From Petunia secreta (Eukaryota > Streptophyta > Magnoliopsida > Solanales > Solanaceae), in contig JARKIP010000017.1 of the NCBI GenBank assembly GCA_029990175.1, positions 17,254,001 through 17,318,000 on the forward strand: a stretch of DNA of 64,000 nt, read 5' to 3'. A program made the position numbers and the translations under genes. The notes below the pieces were generated by a model. That model ran no database searches. It was not told the DNA's origin and saw only the letters and a program-made list of their open reading frames with translations. Of this stretch, positions 22,394 through 34,035 are shown piece by piece (within the stretch, counting starts at the first letter, position 1; each line of letters starts with the position of its first letter).

Positions 22394-24586
22394 TCAAGCA
22401 CAAAACTGTCTCACATCATTTGTAAAGACTCCTTTAGTCATCCCAAGAGACAAATGTAGTAATAACACTAAAGAGTAGTCACTAGTTATCATAAAAGTAC
22501 TACTAAAATACTCAATAGTAAGAAGCTTTACCTTCATAGCTTTTGAAAGCCTAAGAATAAGAATTAAGCAAATGTACATACCATTCTTTCACTTATGAAA
22601 TGTAAAAGTGTCAAACTCAATTAGTGGTCAAGATGGTATACTCAACTTTCCTATCTCCTCAATTTTCCTCCTTTGACAAACTTTCACACATAAGAAAATA
22701 AGGTTAGTAAGTTCATCAAAAATTTTATCACAATTATGCTCACTTAACTCATGCCAAACTTCAAATGATATTTTCTTATTCTCTAAATAAGAAGCTTTAG
22801 CATAGCCCAAACCAAAAGCACGCTCAAGATTAGAATTAGTGTAAGTAAATAAATGAACACTACACCTAGCATCTATCAATTCAGCACTCTTTTCATCTAT
22901 GCCTTCCTCCTTCTTTGAAAGGCATTCTTCATGTTTGGAAGAAGACTTTTCAATACAAAACGTACTTTCAACAAATATATTAGGAGTTAACTTGCTAATA
23001 TCCACACGTCTAGCACTTTCAAGCAAGTGACAAGAATCATTTTGAAAAAATATGCATTCTTTAAACATTGATTCATGAATATCATAAAATGCAAACGTTT
23101 CAAAAATACAAGTATCAATCAAAGCAAATTAATCAATGGTGTCCACCAATTTAAGCTCACTTTTTAGCTCACAATCAATATCAAGCACAAGATCATGATT
23201 ACGACAATCCAAAGAGATACTCACTTTTTTATGTGTACACTTACTTAGCAATTTACTACAAGATTCACCAATATCAATAACAAAGTAACCTAACTCAATG
23301 TCATTTAAACAAGATTCCTCAATTATTTCACTTCCTCCAAGTAAGTGCACATTCTCAATTTTAACACTACCCATAGTTAGAAATGTAGCATCAAAGTTTT
23401 CTTAACATTTTCAAAATTGGCACAAACTACCACTATTATAAAGAATGCTCTCAAATTAAATAACATTAAAATCAAGCATTTCATTTTCATCTTTATCAAA
23501 CAAAGGTGGAGTGTCATAGTCAAGATCCTCATTTTCTCCAAAATAACAAACTACATTCTTATCACTAACTTGAGGTTAATTAAATAAGTCACAAGTATCC
23601 TCAACTAGTGGCATATCAATGCAAATAAGTTGCCTATCACAAAAAAATTCAAGAGAGTCACGTTCATTAAATTCAATTTTATCATCAAGTGACTCCTCAA
23701 GACCACCTTCAACAATAAGAGCATTTTTTTTATATAAAGAATATTCATACTCCATAGCATCACATGTAGTCAAATAATCTCTTTTCAGCTCTCTAAATCC
23801 ATCACATGTATTAAACTCAAAAGAATTATCACCATTATTTGCACATGTATATTCAACTAGTGTTTGACTACAGCAATCAATATGACTTTTATCGCAACGA
23901 AAATATGTATTTTTTTCAAATGAAGATTGACCTTCTCCTAAACCAAAATTTCCATCAAGATCACTTAAAGGAAATAATGTAATAAGGTTAGTCATGTTAC
24001 CTTGTAAAGCTCCAATAAATTCCTCTTTACCTTTGCTTTCATCATTAAGACTCACTTGATCTTTTGAAGTGGTAGATTCATCCTCTTGAGATTCCTCCGA
24101 GTAATGAAAATTTCTCAAAGTTGACTCCTTTATGATTTCTATTTCAAGAGAACCTACACAATAAACATAAAAAAATAGAGAAATAAGAAGAATTATAAGA
24201 GTTAGAATAAGGAAAATCCTCACACATCTTTTATTTCCCCTCTTTCTTTTCTCTCATTTTTCTTTCAAACTACTTAACCTTTTCTTGTGACAACTCTCCC
24301 TCTCTGTTTTTCAGAACTTCCTCTTCTTTTTCCACTCTAGAGTTGACACTTGTCATTCCCTTACTCCTCTCATTTTTTCTCTCTCAAGTTCTTTTAAAGT
24401 AGGACATGGACCAAGAAGTCCTCCAGAAAGAGTAGGGTGACCCTTCACTTCTACTTTATACTTCACAACATGAAAATCTTCAAGCACATCTTTTCGTTTA
24501 GCATGAGTCTCCTTTGCCTCCTTTTGGTCAAGTCTCAACTTGACATTACTAGAAATTCCACTCATTTCACCACTCATCAACAACAT
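22394..24586 (-). pseudogene. Long unidentified degenerate reading frame (about 730 codons, one phase)
   Basis: I do not recognise this protein. Open stretches 24586-24353, 24223-23576, 23374-23129, 23122-22628 and 22579-22394 all lie in one minus-strand phase, separated by single stops or short stop clusters. The product is rich in Asp, Glu, Ser and Cys, with a basic N-terminal segment ('RLDQKEAKETHAKRKDV'). A hydrophobic stretch that could cross a membrane follows ('IFLILTLIILLISLFFYVYC'), then long acidic Cys-containing regions. No RT, IN or Gag motif was found. It may be an accessory ORF of element E, a captured gene, or low-stop AT-rich sequence. Confidence 0.45.
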
Positions 24587-24625
24587 ATTTACACCAAAGT
24601 CTCTCCATCAAGTATCAAAGTGTCT

Positions 24626-26244
24626 GATTAGGCGCTTCTTGGGAGACAAGCCAAGTTTTTAGTGTAATTAGTTGCTACTTGTGCAGGCCCTGGGATCCAA
24701 ATAAAGATTAATTAATGTTTAGAAAAAATTGGAAAACCGGTGGATATTGTGAAGCAAGCAGAAGGAGGACCGCCTAAATTGGAGAAAATTGAGGCAGTGA
24801 GCTCTAAATTAGAGCATAAAAATTGGCAAAGTATGGATCCGTGGCGCCCCGCCCACATTTGGAGGCGAGCCTCCCCCAGGTAAGTTAGTGAACGAGTTTA
24901 AGAAAACATATCATGGAGGGGTGGACGGCCCTCATGCTTGAGGCGAACCGCCTAGTCGGGTGACCCCACCCAATCGAGATAAAATAGTGCAAAACACCGC
25001 CCCTTCTTCATTATGTTTTAAAAAATCTGAATTCCATAACACCCATACATCACAAAAGGCCAAAAACCTATCACAAACACACAATTTTCCTATCCCCTAT
25101 CTATGATAAGCATTAACCAACACTCAATCCACCCTCAAGCTTCAATCCTCTCTTGAATTTTTGGGTATTTGCATAATTCTTTAATTTTTCTTTAACTTTC
25201 TTTAAATTAATAGTATAATATTTTTAGGAGTAGAAGTAGTTAATGATAGCATAACTTAGTGTTAATAGTAATCCCTTATGCTTGAGTGAGGAAAAGTTAT
25301 GGTTCAAAGTTCTTACCTTGAAAAGTTGAAATTAATTGCGAACTTGCAACCATGACTTGAACCTTCTATATTTGATTGATTTTTCTATTACAAAGTGTAT
25401 GAAGATGATATTTGGTGTGGATTATATTCAAAACATGAAAATACACTAGTTGGGGGAGGATGAAATTCAAGAAATTGTAAATTCATGCTTGAACTTGAAA
25501 TTGGAATTGAATCCACAACTTTGTGCACTTGTTTTGGTTACATCAGCATATTTTGGAACCTTGATAATGGGTTAATTATTTGTGGGTGCTCGGGAATTCT
25601 TCGACATTGAACGGGCATTAGAATCATGAATTTGGGTTACTTGTTTTTGGGTGCTTGAGTTGTTCTAAGAATCTTGATAATTGGTTGCTTGGAAACTCTG
25701 ATATGTGAGCATACTTTGGAATTGAATTGATATCTAGTTGAGTGCTCGTTTTTGAGATTTTGATGGCATATATTTGCTTAAGAATGAATTACGAACTTTG
25801 ACAGGTCTTTGTCATGCTTGATTTTTATATTTGAAGTATTTTTTAGAGTATATTGAGTGAAGGAGAGGTTGTTAACATGTGTGAGATGATAGTTGGCGGC
25901 ATTTTGGTCATGTTTTTAAACTTGTAAAATGCATGCACAGTGAGAGGCGCTCCGCCTTCGAGGCTAGGCACTCCGTCTCCTCGAAACACCCTCTCTAAAC
26001 TTTTATTAGGCGGACCGCCCATGAGTCAGGGAGGACTGCCTTGGATTTTGACCACTCTCAGAATCTGTCATAGGCAGACCGCCTGAGCCTGGAACTGCAG
26101 CTTCATTTCAATTACGCGGACCGCCCCTGCATTGAGGCAGACCGCCTCCCCCTGTAGCCTAAACATTGTACACTTCTTCTTTAGCTTTCACTGTGTAGTG
26201 CACTTGGCAACGACTAACTATGATTCTTACATGTTCCAGATACA
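24626..26244 (+). other. Athila spacer between pol and the env-position ORF
   Basis: 1.6 kb without a credible gene. Near-palindromic GGCGGACCGCC-type motifs cluster at 24764-24990 and 25935-26150. The part between is AT-rich with TTGGAAC/TTGAAT-rich phrases. Athila elements usually have a long non-coding stretch here. Confidence 0.6.
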
Positions 26245-28020
26245 ATGTCAAAGCAAAGCAATAAAAGGAAACAACCGCAATCAACACCCCCCTCTTCCGA
26301 TGATGATGATGAACCATTGGACGATATGGAAAGACAAACAAGGTCTGAAACTAGGAATAAGAAGAGACATGAGGCTTTCTCCTCACAAATGAAACCACAA
26401 GAACAAAGGGAAATGGAGCCCAGTCAAAAAGAGGGGGAGGATGATAGCGCAACCGAGAGTGAAGAGGTGCAACCTTAGGCTTAGAAAGAAGAGTCTGATG
26501 ATGAAGAATTTCCAGCGAGATGAGAAAAGTGCTTCAAGGACAAGGCAACCTTCTTGACCCACAGTGAGAAATTTTGGGATAGGAACCTTAACCTCGAGTG
26601 GGTTATCGAGATGAAAGATGTGGATATGAACAACCCGGACATTTATAAGAGATTCTAAATGTAAGCCACTTTGCCACGCTAATGAACACATGGTCACCGA
26701 GTTCTATGCAAACTTGGCCACAAACAAGAAAGGTGATTTGAAAGTCTTTTGTCGGGGAAAGTATGTGGATGTGTCTACCAAGGCATTGAACAGTTTTCTT
26801 AAGCTCACACACTTTTCCCCGAAGAGACACATGGCCAAGTTGCAAATGTTAGAAGCAGAAAGTAGGGCATGGCTAGTGCCAATCATTGGTCGAGAACATG
26901 ATCCAACATTGGAAGCCGAATGGTGTACAGATTGTGAGGGTCGACTTAAATTTCGAGGCTAAAGGTTGACAATATGAGTAACAAGCCAGGACAACAAACT
27001 CATCTTGAAACGAGTAGTGATGATTGGATGTCTGATGATAGGTATTAAAGTCAATTTAGGAGCGGAGATGGCTAAATACATGGTTGAGGTTGCAAAGTCC
27101 AAAAAGGACAATCTCGCATTCCTGAACACCCTGAACGTATACCTGATGCACCATGGGGTTGAAGAGTAGCCACATGACATAAAGAGAAACCCGGTCCCCA
27201 AGTTCAAATAGTATGCAATTAAAGACGATCATCTAACGAGTTCCTCAGGTAACCCTCCATCTTCTAACACTTCTGATATACCATCTACTTCGGAGGCAGT
27301 CCCTCCCCAGACTGAGTTTGATTACACTGGCCTTTCTACTTCTATTGCCATTGGCACTATACCTGAGCAGATGCCTCGAGTAGCGCAAGACTTTGGTGTC
27401 AAGTTGGACGAAATCAAGACTATTCTGTCGAATTTGCCAAAAGTCCAGCCACCACTTCAACCTCCAGCTGTCTCCACAGAGCAATTCATTGAGATAGTCC
27501 AGGATATGCATGCCCACACTGTAGCACTTGAGAACAATACCAAAGAACTTGGGGATCACACTAAAGCCATTGAGGATCATACAAAGGCACTTGAGAGAAC
27601 CAAGAAGGACATTGCAGACATGATGATGGTCATGATAGAGTTGACTGCCTACTATATCTTCATGGACCAAAAAGTGAGTACGGCTGTTCAAGGTATCTCC
27701 AGGGTTGATCCCAACAAGAAAAAAGACACCACCACCCTGGATCGAGACCCAGGCCACTACTGTTCCTACATATACACCTCTAGCTACTTCGCTCGCTCCT
27801 TCAGTTACTCTTACTGCTCCATCTGTTACAGCTCCATCACCGGCTTCTACTATTGAGCCTGGACCTTCTCGCTCTAAGGTTCCTGCTAAACTCTCAAAAA
27901 AAGCCTAAGAAAAGGAAGCCGAGGATATTAACTTTGATGTTGATGATGATGATGATGATGTGCCTTCAGTGTTTCCTGTTGACCCCACTATCATGCCAGA
28001 GGATGCTCAGTTATAGCTTG
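26245..28020 (+). pseudogene. Athila env-position ORF (putative plant transposon protein type)
   Basis: It starts ATG 26245 with a charged N-terminus (SKQSNKRKQPQSTPPSSDDD) and meets TAG at 26476. Downstream, in changing frames, it reads 'FLTHSEKFWDRNLNLEWV', then 'TEFYANLATNKKGDLKVFC', 'KYVDVSTKALNSFL' and 'SRAWLVPIIGREHDP'. This resembles the domain annotated in plant genomes as 'putative plant transposon protein'. A coiled-coil-like repeat (NNTKELGDHTKAIEDHTKAL, near 27535) and a Pro/Ser/Thr-rich tail with an Asp run (27940-27960) follow. It occupies the position of the Athila env-like gene, but no signal peptide or clear membrane span is visible. It has several stops and at least one frameshift. 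Confidence 0.6.
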
Positions 28021-29738
28021 CCACACACTTGTCTCTTTGAGGAGATCCACCGAGCATGAGCTGAGAGGAAGAAGATGGATGCCGAGCCTCCACTTGCACT
28101 TGTGAAAGGAAAAGGCAAGGAGCTTGCCTGAGCACACCAGGGAGCCCCCTTTCTTGCCCCCTGCACTTCATTTTGATTTACTTCACATGGCGGGATGATG
28201 CTAGAGTTTTTAGTTTCGGGAGGGGTTCGAATTTATATATGTATTTTGGATAGAGTTCTAGTTTTTCTTAACAATATCCATGTACAAATTCGAACCATCT
28301 TGATGTATAGACACTTGCTTAGTATAGTGTTTGTTTATGTTATGTTCTAACCTTTACTTTTTAAATAAGCTTCTAGTTTTATTTGCTTAGTTCTTTCTAG
28401 AGATTCTTTTTGAACCAAGTATGTACATGAAACTTTTTGAAAATGTATTGATGAATCATGTGGTACTACCTTATGTTACATTATTTTTATAGCATTTTTG
28501 ACAAGTAGATGTGTATTTTGATTGACATAGAGTAAGTTGTAGACCGTGAGGGTCTTTTGTTGGCTTAATTGAGTTGTTGGTGTTGTCTAATCTTAGACCA
28601 TTGTGTGCTTCGTGAGTGAGCGTCCTTGGTGTGTGTTTGAAATTTTCACTTGGAAGATCACTTTCATGTGTGGTGAGCTTTTTTTAAAAAAAAATAATAA
28701 AGCTTGTGTGTGTGACTTGAAAGTTTGAAACTTTCTCTTAGCGTACTTTTAGACGAAATCCTAGGTGAATTTTGGCTTGAGACATGATTTTAGGCTTTCC
28801 TTGGACCACTAGAATTCTAAATGGTCAACAATTATATATTTATCCTAGTCAAACCTTTGAGATTTAACATATCATTTGGCAACCAAAAATTAAAAACCTG
28901 ACCAATTCTTGTGTGTTGAGGCACCAACCCTCTTTTGGCTCCAACCTCTATTTTTGCATTGAAAAATATGCAACTTAGCCTAACACCTAAGTTTGGGGGA
29001 GATGGTAAGAGTATGGAATTCCTTTGTGAATGTAATTTTAAGTTAAAAAAAAAAAGAAAGAGAAAAGACAGAAAACAAAACGAAAAACAAGAAGAGAAGC
29101 AAAAGAGAAAATGATAAAGAGAAGTGATGAATAAAAGAGGGGACGACTAGTACTAATTTCAAGTAAAAGGTAGAATGAGCCGAAAGGATAAGAAAAGGAA
29201 ACTTGCACTTAAAAAGATCAAGACGATGTAGTGTTAAAGAGGTGTAAGTCACTAATTAGCCAAATATACCACACTTTGAACCAAAAGTCTACATTACAAC
29301 CTTATCATGTCCTAATTGATCTTTAATTAAGTGTCCCTACATTTTCTTGTGAGCGTGAGAGTTTAAATTATTGGAGTCCAATTTTTTTCCTAAAAATATT
29401 TTGTGAGTGAAGGACTCCATTCTTTCTTGTGAGGAAAGCAAGTGACTTTAAGTGTGAAGTTTGAATGCATAACGAGGTGCATGAACAAGTGAAGCGAGCT
29501 TATGACCGTTAACCAACTCTAGAGGCACATGTATTTCCTTATTCCATGGTGTGATTAAGATACATAGTTGCTCGTCAAGTGTTCATATTAATAAGTGTAA
29601 TTAGTTAGTACCAACTGATTCGTTAATGCGAAACAGTTTTGTGATCGCGAATGTGGAACATGACTTGATATTTAGCTTAAATATAAAAATACTTTGGTAT
29701 CCTTGATTTTAAGTTGCTTGAGGGCAAGCAAAGGCTTA
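28021..29738 (+). other. Athila 3' non-coding region
   Basis: 1.7 kb with no gene. It includes a polypurine-like 'gtttgggggagatgg' at 28991-29005 and a purine-rich A/G tract at 29045-29130. An upstream, second polypurine tract is a known habit of some Athila-group elements; here it is only a resemblance. Confidence 0.55.
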
Positions 29739-29751
29739 AGTTTTGGGGAGT
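29739..29751 (+). other. Polypurine tract of the Athila
   Basis: AGTTTTGGGGAGT immediately precedes the LTR start TGATAAGTTGG. Confidence 0.8.
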
Positions 29752-31042
29752 TGATAAGTTGGTGTTTAACCAACTTAAAGACTACTTTAAGCCTTCATTT
29801 TTGAATCCAATGGCAACATTTGGTATTGTTAATGTCGTAAATTGATTAGTTTCAGGTTGTAATGAGTTTGTATGAGCATTGGTTTAAGATTGAAGCTAAA
29901 GAGTAAGAATTGGAGCCAAAGTATGAAATTCATGATGAGGCACCCCGCCTCAAGGTTAGGCGCCCACCTAAGGAAGTAACAAAGAGCCGAAATTTGAGGC
30001 ACAGCTTGAGGCGCCCCTGCCTAGAATCCAAGGCAGACGGCCTAGAGAAAAACTACACAGGGCGGACCGCCCTTGCACAGGAGCGGAGCACCCATACAAA
30101 TTTCAGAGCATGACGATTTTAGCTACTGTGTCTGCAATGTTAGCTTAGTATAAATAGCTAAAGCTAGGATTTTGACAACATTACATTCCATATTACAAAC
30201 ACACTCTAAAGGCAATTTCAAGAGCTAAGTAGAAGTCTTTTCATCTTTTTTTAAGCTTCTTAACTTGTATCTTTTAATATTGATTCATATATCAATTCAA
30301 GTTCTACGTTTAGAATATTTTTATTATTTCATTACATATTTATTGCTTTGATTCAAACTCCTAGTATGAGTGGCTAAACTCGTAACTAGGGGTGTAAACA
30401 TGCCATAAGTGATAGAAAATTAATGGGTGTTGTTCAATTTCACCAACCATAATACAAGAGAAATTACCCAACTCCCCGTTACAATAACATCAAAATTTCA
30501 ATATCCATGATATTTGGGATTTATTATATACTTTGCTAATTACTTTGCTAATTATTTAAATAGGGTATTTCATAGCCTAACCCATCTAAAAGGAGTTACG
30601 CTCGGAAAAGGTCTCCTTTCCTCGGGTCCTTGAGTGCTTTATGCGCTCACCTAAGGCTTGGCGAGCGGAGTGAGATAAATCTCTCTTAGCCCGGGAGGAT
30701 TGTAGAGATTACATTAGAAGGACTCGACCATAATTATACTTGCATTGGAAAGGTGAAATAAACACACCCATCATTTGGATATCACTATTAGTCGTTTACA
30801 CCCCTAGCTTCATAATATATAATCAATTACTTGCTCTAATTTGTACGCATTGTAGTTTAACATAGAGTTATATCAAACAACCCCATTTCTAGGACTCAAT
30901 ACCAAACTTCAGTTGAATTTCTATTTGCGACTCTCTTACTTGACAAGCTAAATTCCTTGGTAAATTGACCCCGACTCACATTGGATAATATATGTTGATG
31001 ACCATCCCTCACCATTAATGGTGTAGGATTGAGGGTGTATCA
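29752..31042 (+). repeat. Athila 3' LTR (1291 bp)
   Basis: It runs from TGATAAGTTGGTG to GAGGGTGTATCA. The start is fixed by the polypurine tract, the end by the TG..CA rule and the change to copia sequence. It contains GGCGCCC/GGCGGACCGCCC motifs at 29940-30072 upstream of the TATA box. The 5' LTR is outside the window, so the target duplication (possibly AGCCT) cannot be checked. Confidence 0.82.
30149..30156 (+). promoter_or_regulatory. TATA box of Athila LTR
   Basis: TATAAATA within 'gcttagtataaatagctaaag', about 400 bp into the LTR and about 80 bp after the last GGCGGACCGCC motif. The layout suggests a U3 promoter with a proximal GC element. Confidence 0.6.
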
Positions 31043-31152
31043 AGCCTCCAAACTAGGTTCGTTGACTGGGCCTTTCTGACAACCCACTGATTCCACATAT
31101 TTTAATGAATCTAGTACAATCTTAGCAGCATCTACATTAGCAATCCCAACTT

Positions 31153-31581
31153 CTAGTCTAGACACACCAAGTTATTTCTAGACTCAACATCCTTTTCAGC
31201 AATAGCATAATCGCTAACAGTTTCACTAATAGACGCCGACTCATCCACAGTTTTAACAAGTTCATCCAACCCATTAACTAACACCTCTATAACTACTTTC
31301 TCATGGCTTAAAACAGATGTATGTAAATTCGAAGTAGTTTTAGTGGTGTCAGGCCTTACCTTTTTTATTTCTTTGTCAGAGACGACGTGTGTTGCAGATG
31401 CACTGGTCGATTTTGGTATAGTCTTTTCTGTTCCTTTCTTTGCCAACTTTCTTTGATGCTTTTCCCTTTCTTTGGCAAACCTTTCAGCTAAATTAGAAAT
31501 ACTTTCCATAGGTAGGCTTTTATGGTGCTTTGGTTTCAGTTGTTTTTTACGGTGATGGGGATGTGGAGTGTGATTGAGACA
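31153..31581 (-). pseudogene. Copia 3' accessory ORF fragment (SIRE-like position)
   Basis: A possible start 'MSQSHSTSPSP' at about 31581 stops near 31547. A shifted frame continues from 31509 with MESISNLAERFAKEREKHQR and a basic, Lys/Glu-rich segment, then a Ser/Thr/Val-rich tail ending near 31153. It is hydrophilic, with no signal peptide or membrane span. In SIRE-like copia elements an ORF of uncertain, sometimes env-like, function sits here. The rest is cut by the Athila. Function is not assigned. Confidence 0.45.
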
Positions 31582-31950
31582 TTGTTGTAATTTTGTGAGG
31601 TTTGGACAATTTTGGAGAAAGTATAGTTTGACTTAGGGTTTGTGCCGATAGGATTGAAAAGAATGAGAGGTTTATTAGTTCTTGAAAAATGAAGTAATTA
31701 TGATTGACAAAGGAAAGTACCTTTAGAGTATTTGAGAACCGTGAAAAGTTATGGATGTGATGGTTATGGATGGATATGTCATGAAAACTCCTAATCAATG
31801 TGGGTTGGACTTCAATTTTGAATCTGTGACTGATAAGGAATAATGCCAAGAAAATAGGGCAGTTAGGCATATAAGGATGTTTTAATGATGCACGTCTATG
31901 CCAACTCGTTTTTAGCAGTGTACTTAACAAAAATAAACACATAAGTGTAC
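31582..31950 (-). other. Copia spacer between pol and the 3' ORF
   Basis: About 370 bp that happens to be open in one minus-strand frame. It is Ser/Leu/His-rich and has no recognisable domain. By position it is the untranslated gap between pol and the later ORF. Confidence 0.45.
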
Positions 31951-33290
31951 CTAGACATTGTTCCTCCTCTTAAACATGGTTCCTTGGAAAGAGCCACAAA
32001 ACTTTATTTCTTAGTATCCCAAGGCACCAAGCAAGGACCTAGGAAGTCTGTCATTCATGAAGTGCTCTTCTTATCCACCAAATGGCCTGCATAATCAGCA
32101 TCAGCAAAGCCAATCAAGTCAATTTACCCATAGACATAAGTCTTGTGTTCCTTTAAGATATCTCAATATTCTCTTGACAACAATCAAGTAGGACTCCTTG
32201 TGTTTGGACTTAAATCTTGCACAGATCCTACACTGTAAAACAATGTCTGGACGACTAATAGTGAGATAGATGAGAGAACCAATAACTCCCCTATACCTGG
32301 TTTCATTTGTAAAAGGACCAAGTTGTCCAGATCCAACATTGTTCCAAGAGCAATAGGAGTAGCCATTTCCTTAGCTCCTTCTATATCAAACTTTTTTAGC
32401 AGGTCCTTGATATACTTTTGTTGATGAATCATAGTTCCTTCAAAAGTTTGTTTGATTTACAACCCCAGAAAGAAATTCAGTTCTCTCATCATGCTCATCT
32501 CGAATTCGCTTACATTAGTTCAGCAAATTCTTTACACAAGCTCTTATAAGTTGCACCAAAGATGATATCATCAACATACACTTGAACTATGAGCAAGTCC
32601 TTCCCCTTCTCTCTCAGAAATATGGTGTTGTTAATCTTTCCTCTGGTAAAGCTATTCTTAAGTAAGAGCCTTGACAACCTTTTATATCAAGCTCTTGGAT
32701 CTTGCTTCAATCTATAGAGTGCCTTGTCAACCTTATACACAAGATCAGGAAAATCACTGCACACAAAGCTAGGTGGCTGGATTACATATACTTCTTCATA
32801 TAGATACCCATTTAGGAGTGAACTGTTCTTATCTATCTGATATAATATGAATTGCGTGTAGGTTGAAAAGGCAATCAGCATTCTTATAGCTTCCATACTT
32901 GCCCCTGGTGCAAAGGTTTCATCATATATTCCCTCTTCGTGGCTGTAACCTTGAACTACCGACCTAGCTTTGTTCCTTGTAACAAGGCCATGTTCATCTA
33001 GTTTGTTTCTGAACATCCACTTAGTTCCAATAATTGATCTATCCTTTGGCTTAGGAACTAAGTGTCACACCTTACTTTTTTCAAATCGGTGCAGTTCTTC
33101 CTGCATGGCGATAACCCAATATGGATCCTCCAAGGCTTCCTTAACATTTTTTGGTTCCATGGCTAAAAGAAATGTAAAGAATGCATAGAAATTCTTCAAT
33201 GCAGACCAGGTCATGATGCCAATGTCTAATTCAGATAATATAATCTCCAACGGATGTAAACGTTGATGCTTCTAAGGTCTTGGCTGTATC
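31951..33290 (-). pseudogene. Copia RT and RNase H remnant
   Basis: From the 5' side (33250 downwards): 'VKEALEDPYWVIAMQEELHR', a TGA, then 'LVPKPKDRSIIGTKWMFRNK', 'KARSVVQGYSHEEGIYDETF', 'VYKVDKALYRLKQDPRA' and a stop at about 32687. The active site VYVDDIIFGA is intact near 32565-32595 in another frame. 'QQKYIKDLLKKFDIEGAKEM' and 'DADYAGHLVDKKSTS' (RNase H, about 32080) follow. At least three stops or shifts. Integrase and gag are absent, removed or displaced by element B. Confidence 0.85.
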
Positions 33291-33331
33291 TAATGCGAAG
33301 GACATGCATCTGCATTCTAAGCAGGTTCAGC

Positions 33332-34000
33332 TGTCATACCCGATTTCGGACTCAACTCGAGGTGAGTCGGGTTTCGAATTTGACTGGGTGAACTCGTTTG
33401 AGTTTAAATGTTTGAGTCGCCACCTAACATAATTTCTAAGGCGTATTAGGTCACCTAATGTCTAAAGTCAAGTTCAAAAGGTCTACTAGTCCATTTCAGA
33501 TATTCTATTTGGGTAAGAAGTCCAAATGACTCGGGGAAGAAGGTGTTAGGCACTTCCCCGAGTCCCACAAATGTGGTTACAATCCGAGTCTTAATTTATG
33601 GATATAAACAGTGTACATTGTCATAAATACTAACTTGGGAATCAATTCTAGTTTAAGGATGTAAGACATTCATGCTATTTCAAACACACATGTATACATG
33701 GTCTTCATATACGACCTATATTTCAAGCCTAATCGTAGTTTACGGCCTTATCAAATGCCTAATCATTGATAAGTGTTAGCAAATTAATGAATATTCAATT
33801 TCAAGTCACATGTGCAATCTACACAAAAGAAGGTTTTGCGTAAATAGCCTATTTTACGAATAAATTCAGATTTAATAAGAAACCAAAAGGGGGTTTGTTT
33901 TAAAAAAAAAATGTTAGCCATTTAGAATCGGTGTGACTCGTCATTAATTGTCGAGCTCTAACCTTAATGGCCTTTTTTTGTGTTGGGGTAGGATTTTGGG

Positions 34001-34035
<35 letters not shown>

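Larger units (their letters stand above)
21500..24625 (-). mobile_element. Element E: truncated minus-strand Ty3-type element in the Athila
   Basis: It reads on the minus strand and breaks the Athila at the integrase end. It has one LTR at its left (21500-22002), a polypurine tract next to it, and an interior with a long single-phase degenerate frame (24586-22394). No second LTR is seen on the right. Athila sequence resumes near 24625 ('LLGRQAKF') with part of its integrase end missing, so a deletion probably removed E's right LTR together with flanking Athila. Confidence 0.6.
16941..31042 (+). mobile_element. Athila-type Ty3/gypsy element, 5' part cut off by element A, heavily decayed
   Basis: Plus-strand gag, PR, RT, RNase H and IN similarity runs from 16941 to 21499. 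A long spacer, a later ORF in the env position, a polypurine tract and a 3' LTR (29752-31042) follow. Every coding segment has stops and frameshifts. The left end is the insertion point of element A within gag, so the 5' LTR and gag start should lie left of the window. Element E interrupts the integrase end at 21500-24625. Confidence 0.85.
31043..33331 (-). mobile_element. Ty1/copia remnant (SIRE-like layout)
   Basis: Minus-strand copia RT/RNase H sequence is followed by a short later ORF. The remnant lies between the Athila 3' LTR and the left end of element B, with no LTR visible on either side. An extra ORF after copia pol is the layout of SIRE/Maximus elements. Confidence 0.75.

Noticed and set aside
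29043..29252. Minus-strand frame rich in Phe/Ser/Leu
   Set aside because: Reverse reading of a purine-rich A/G tract in the Athila 3' region.
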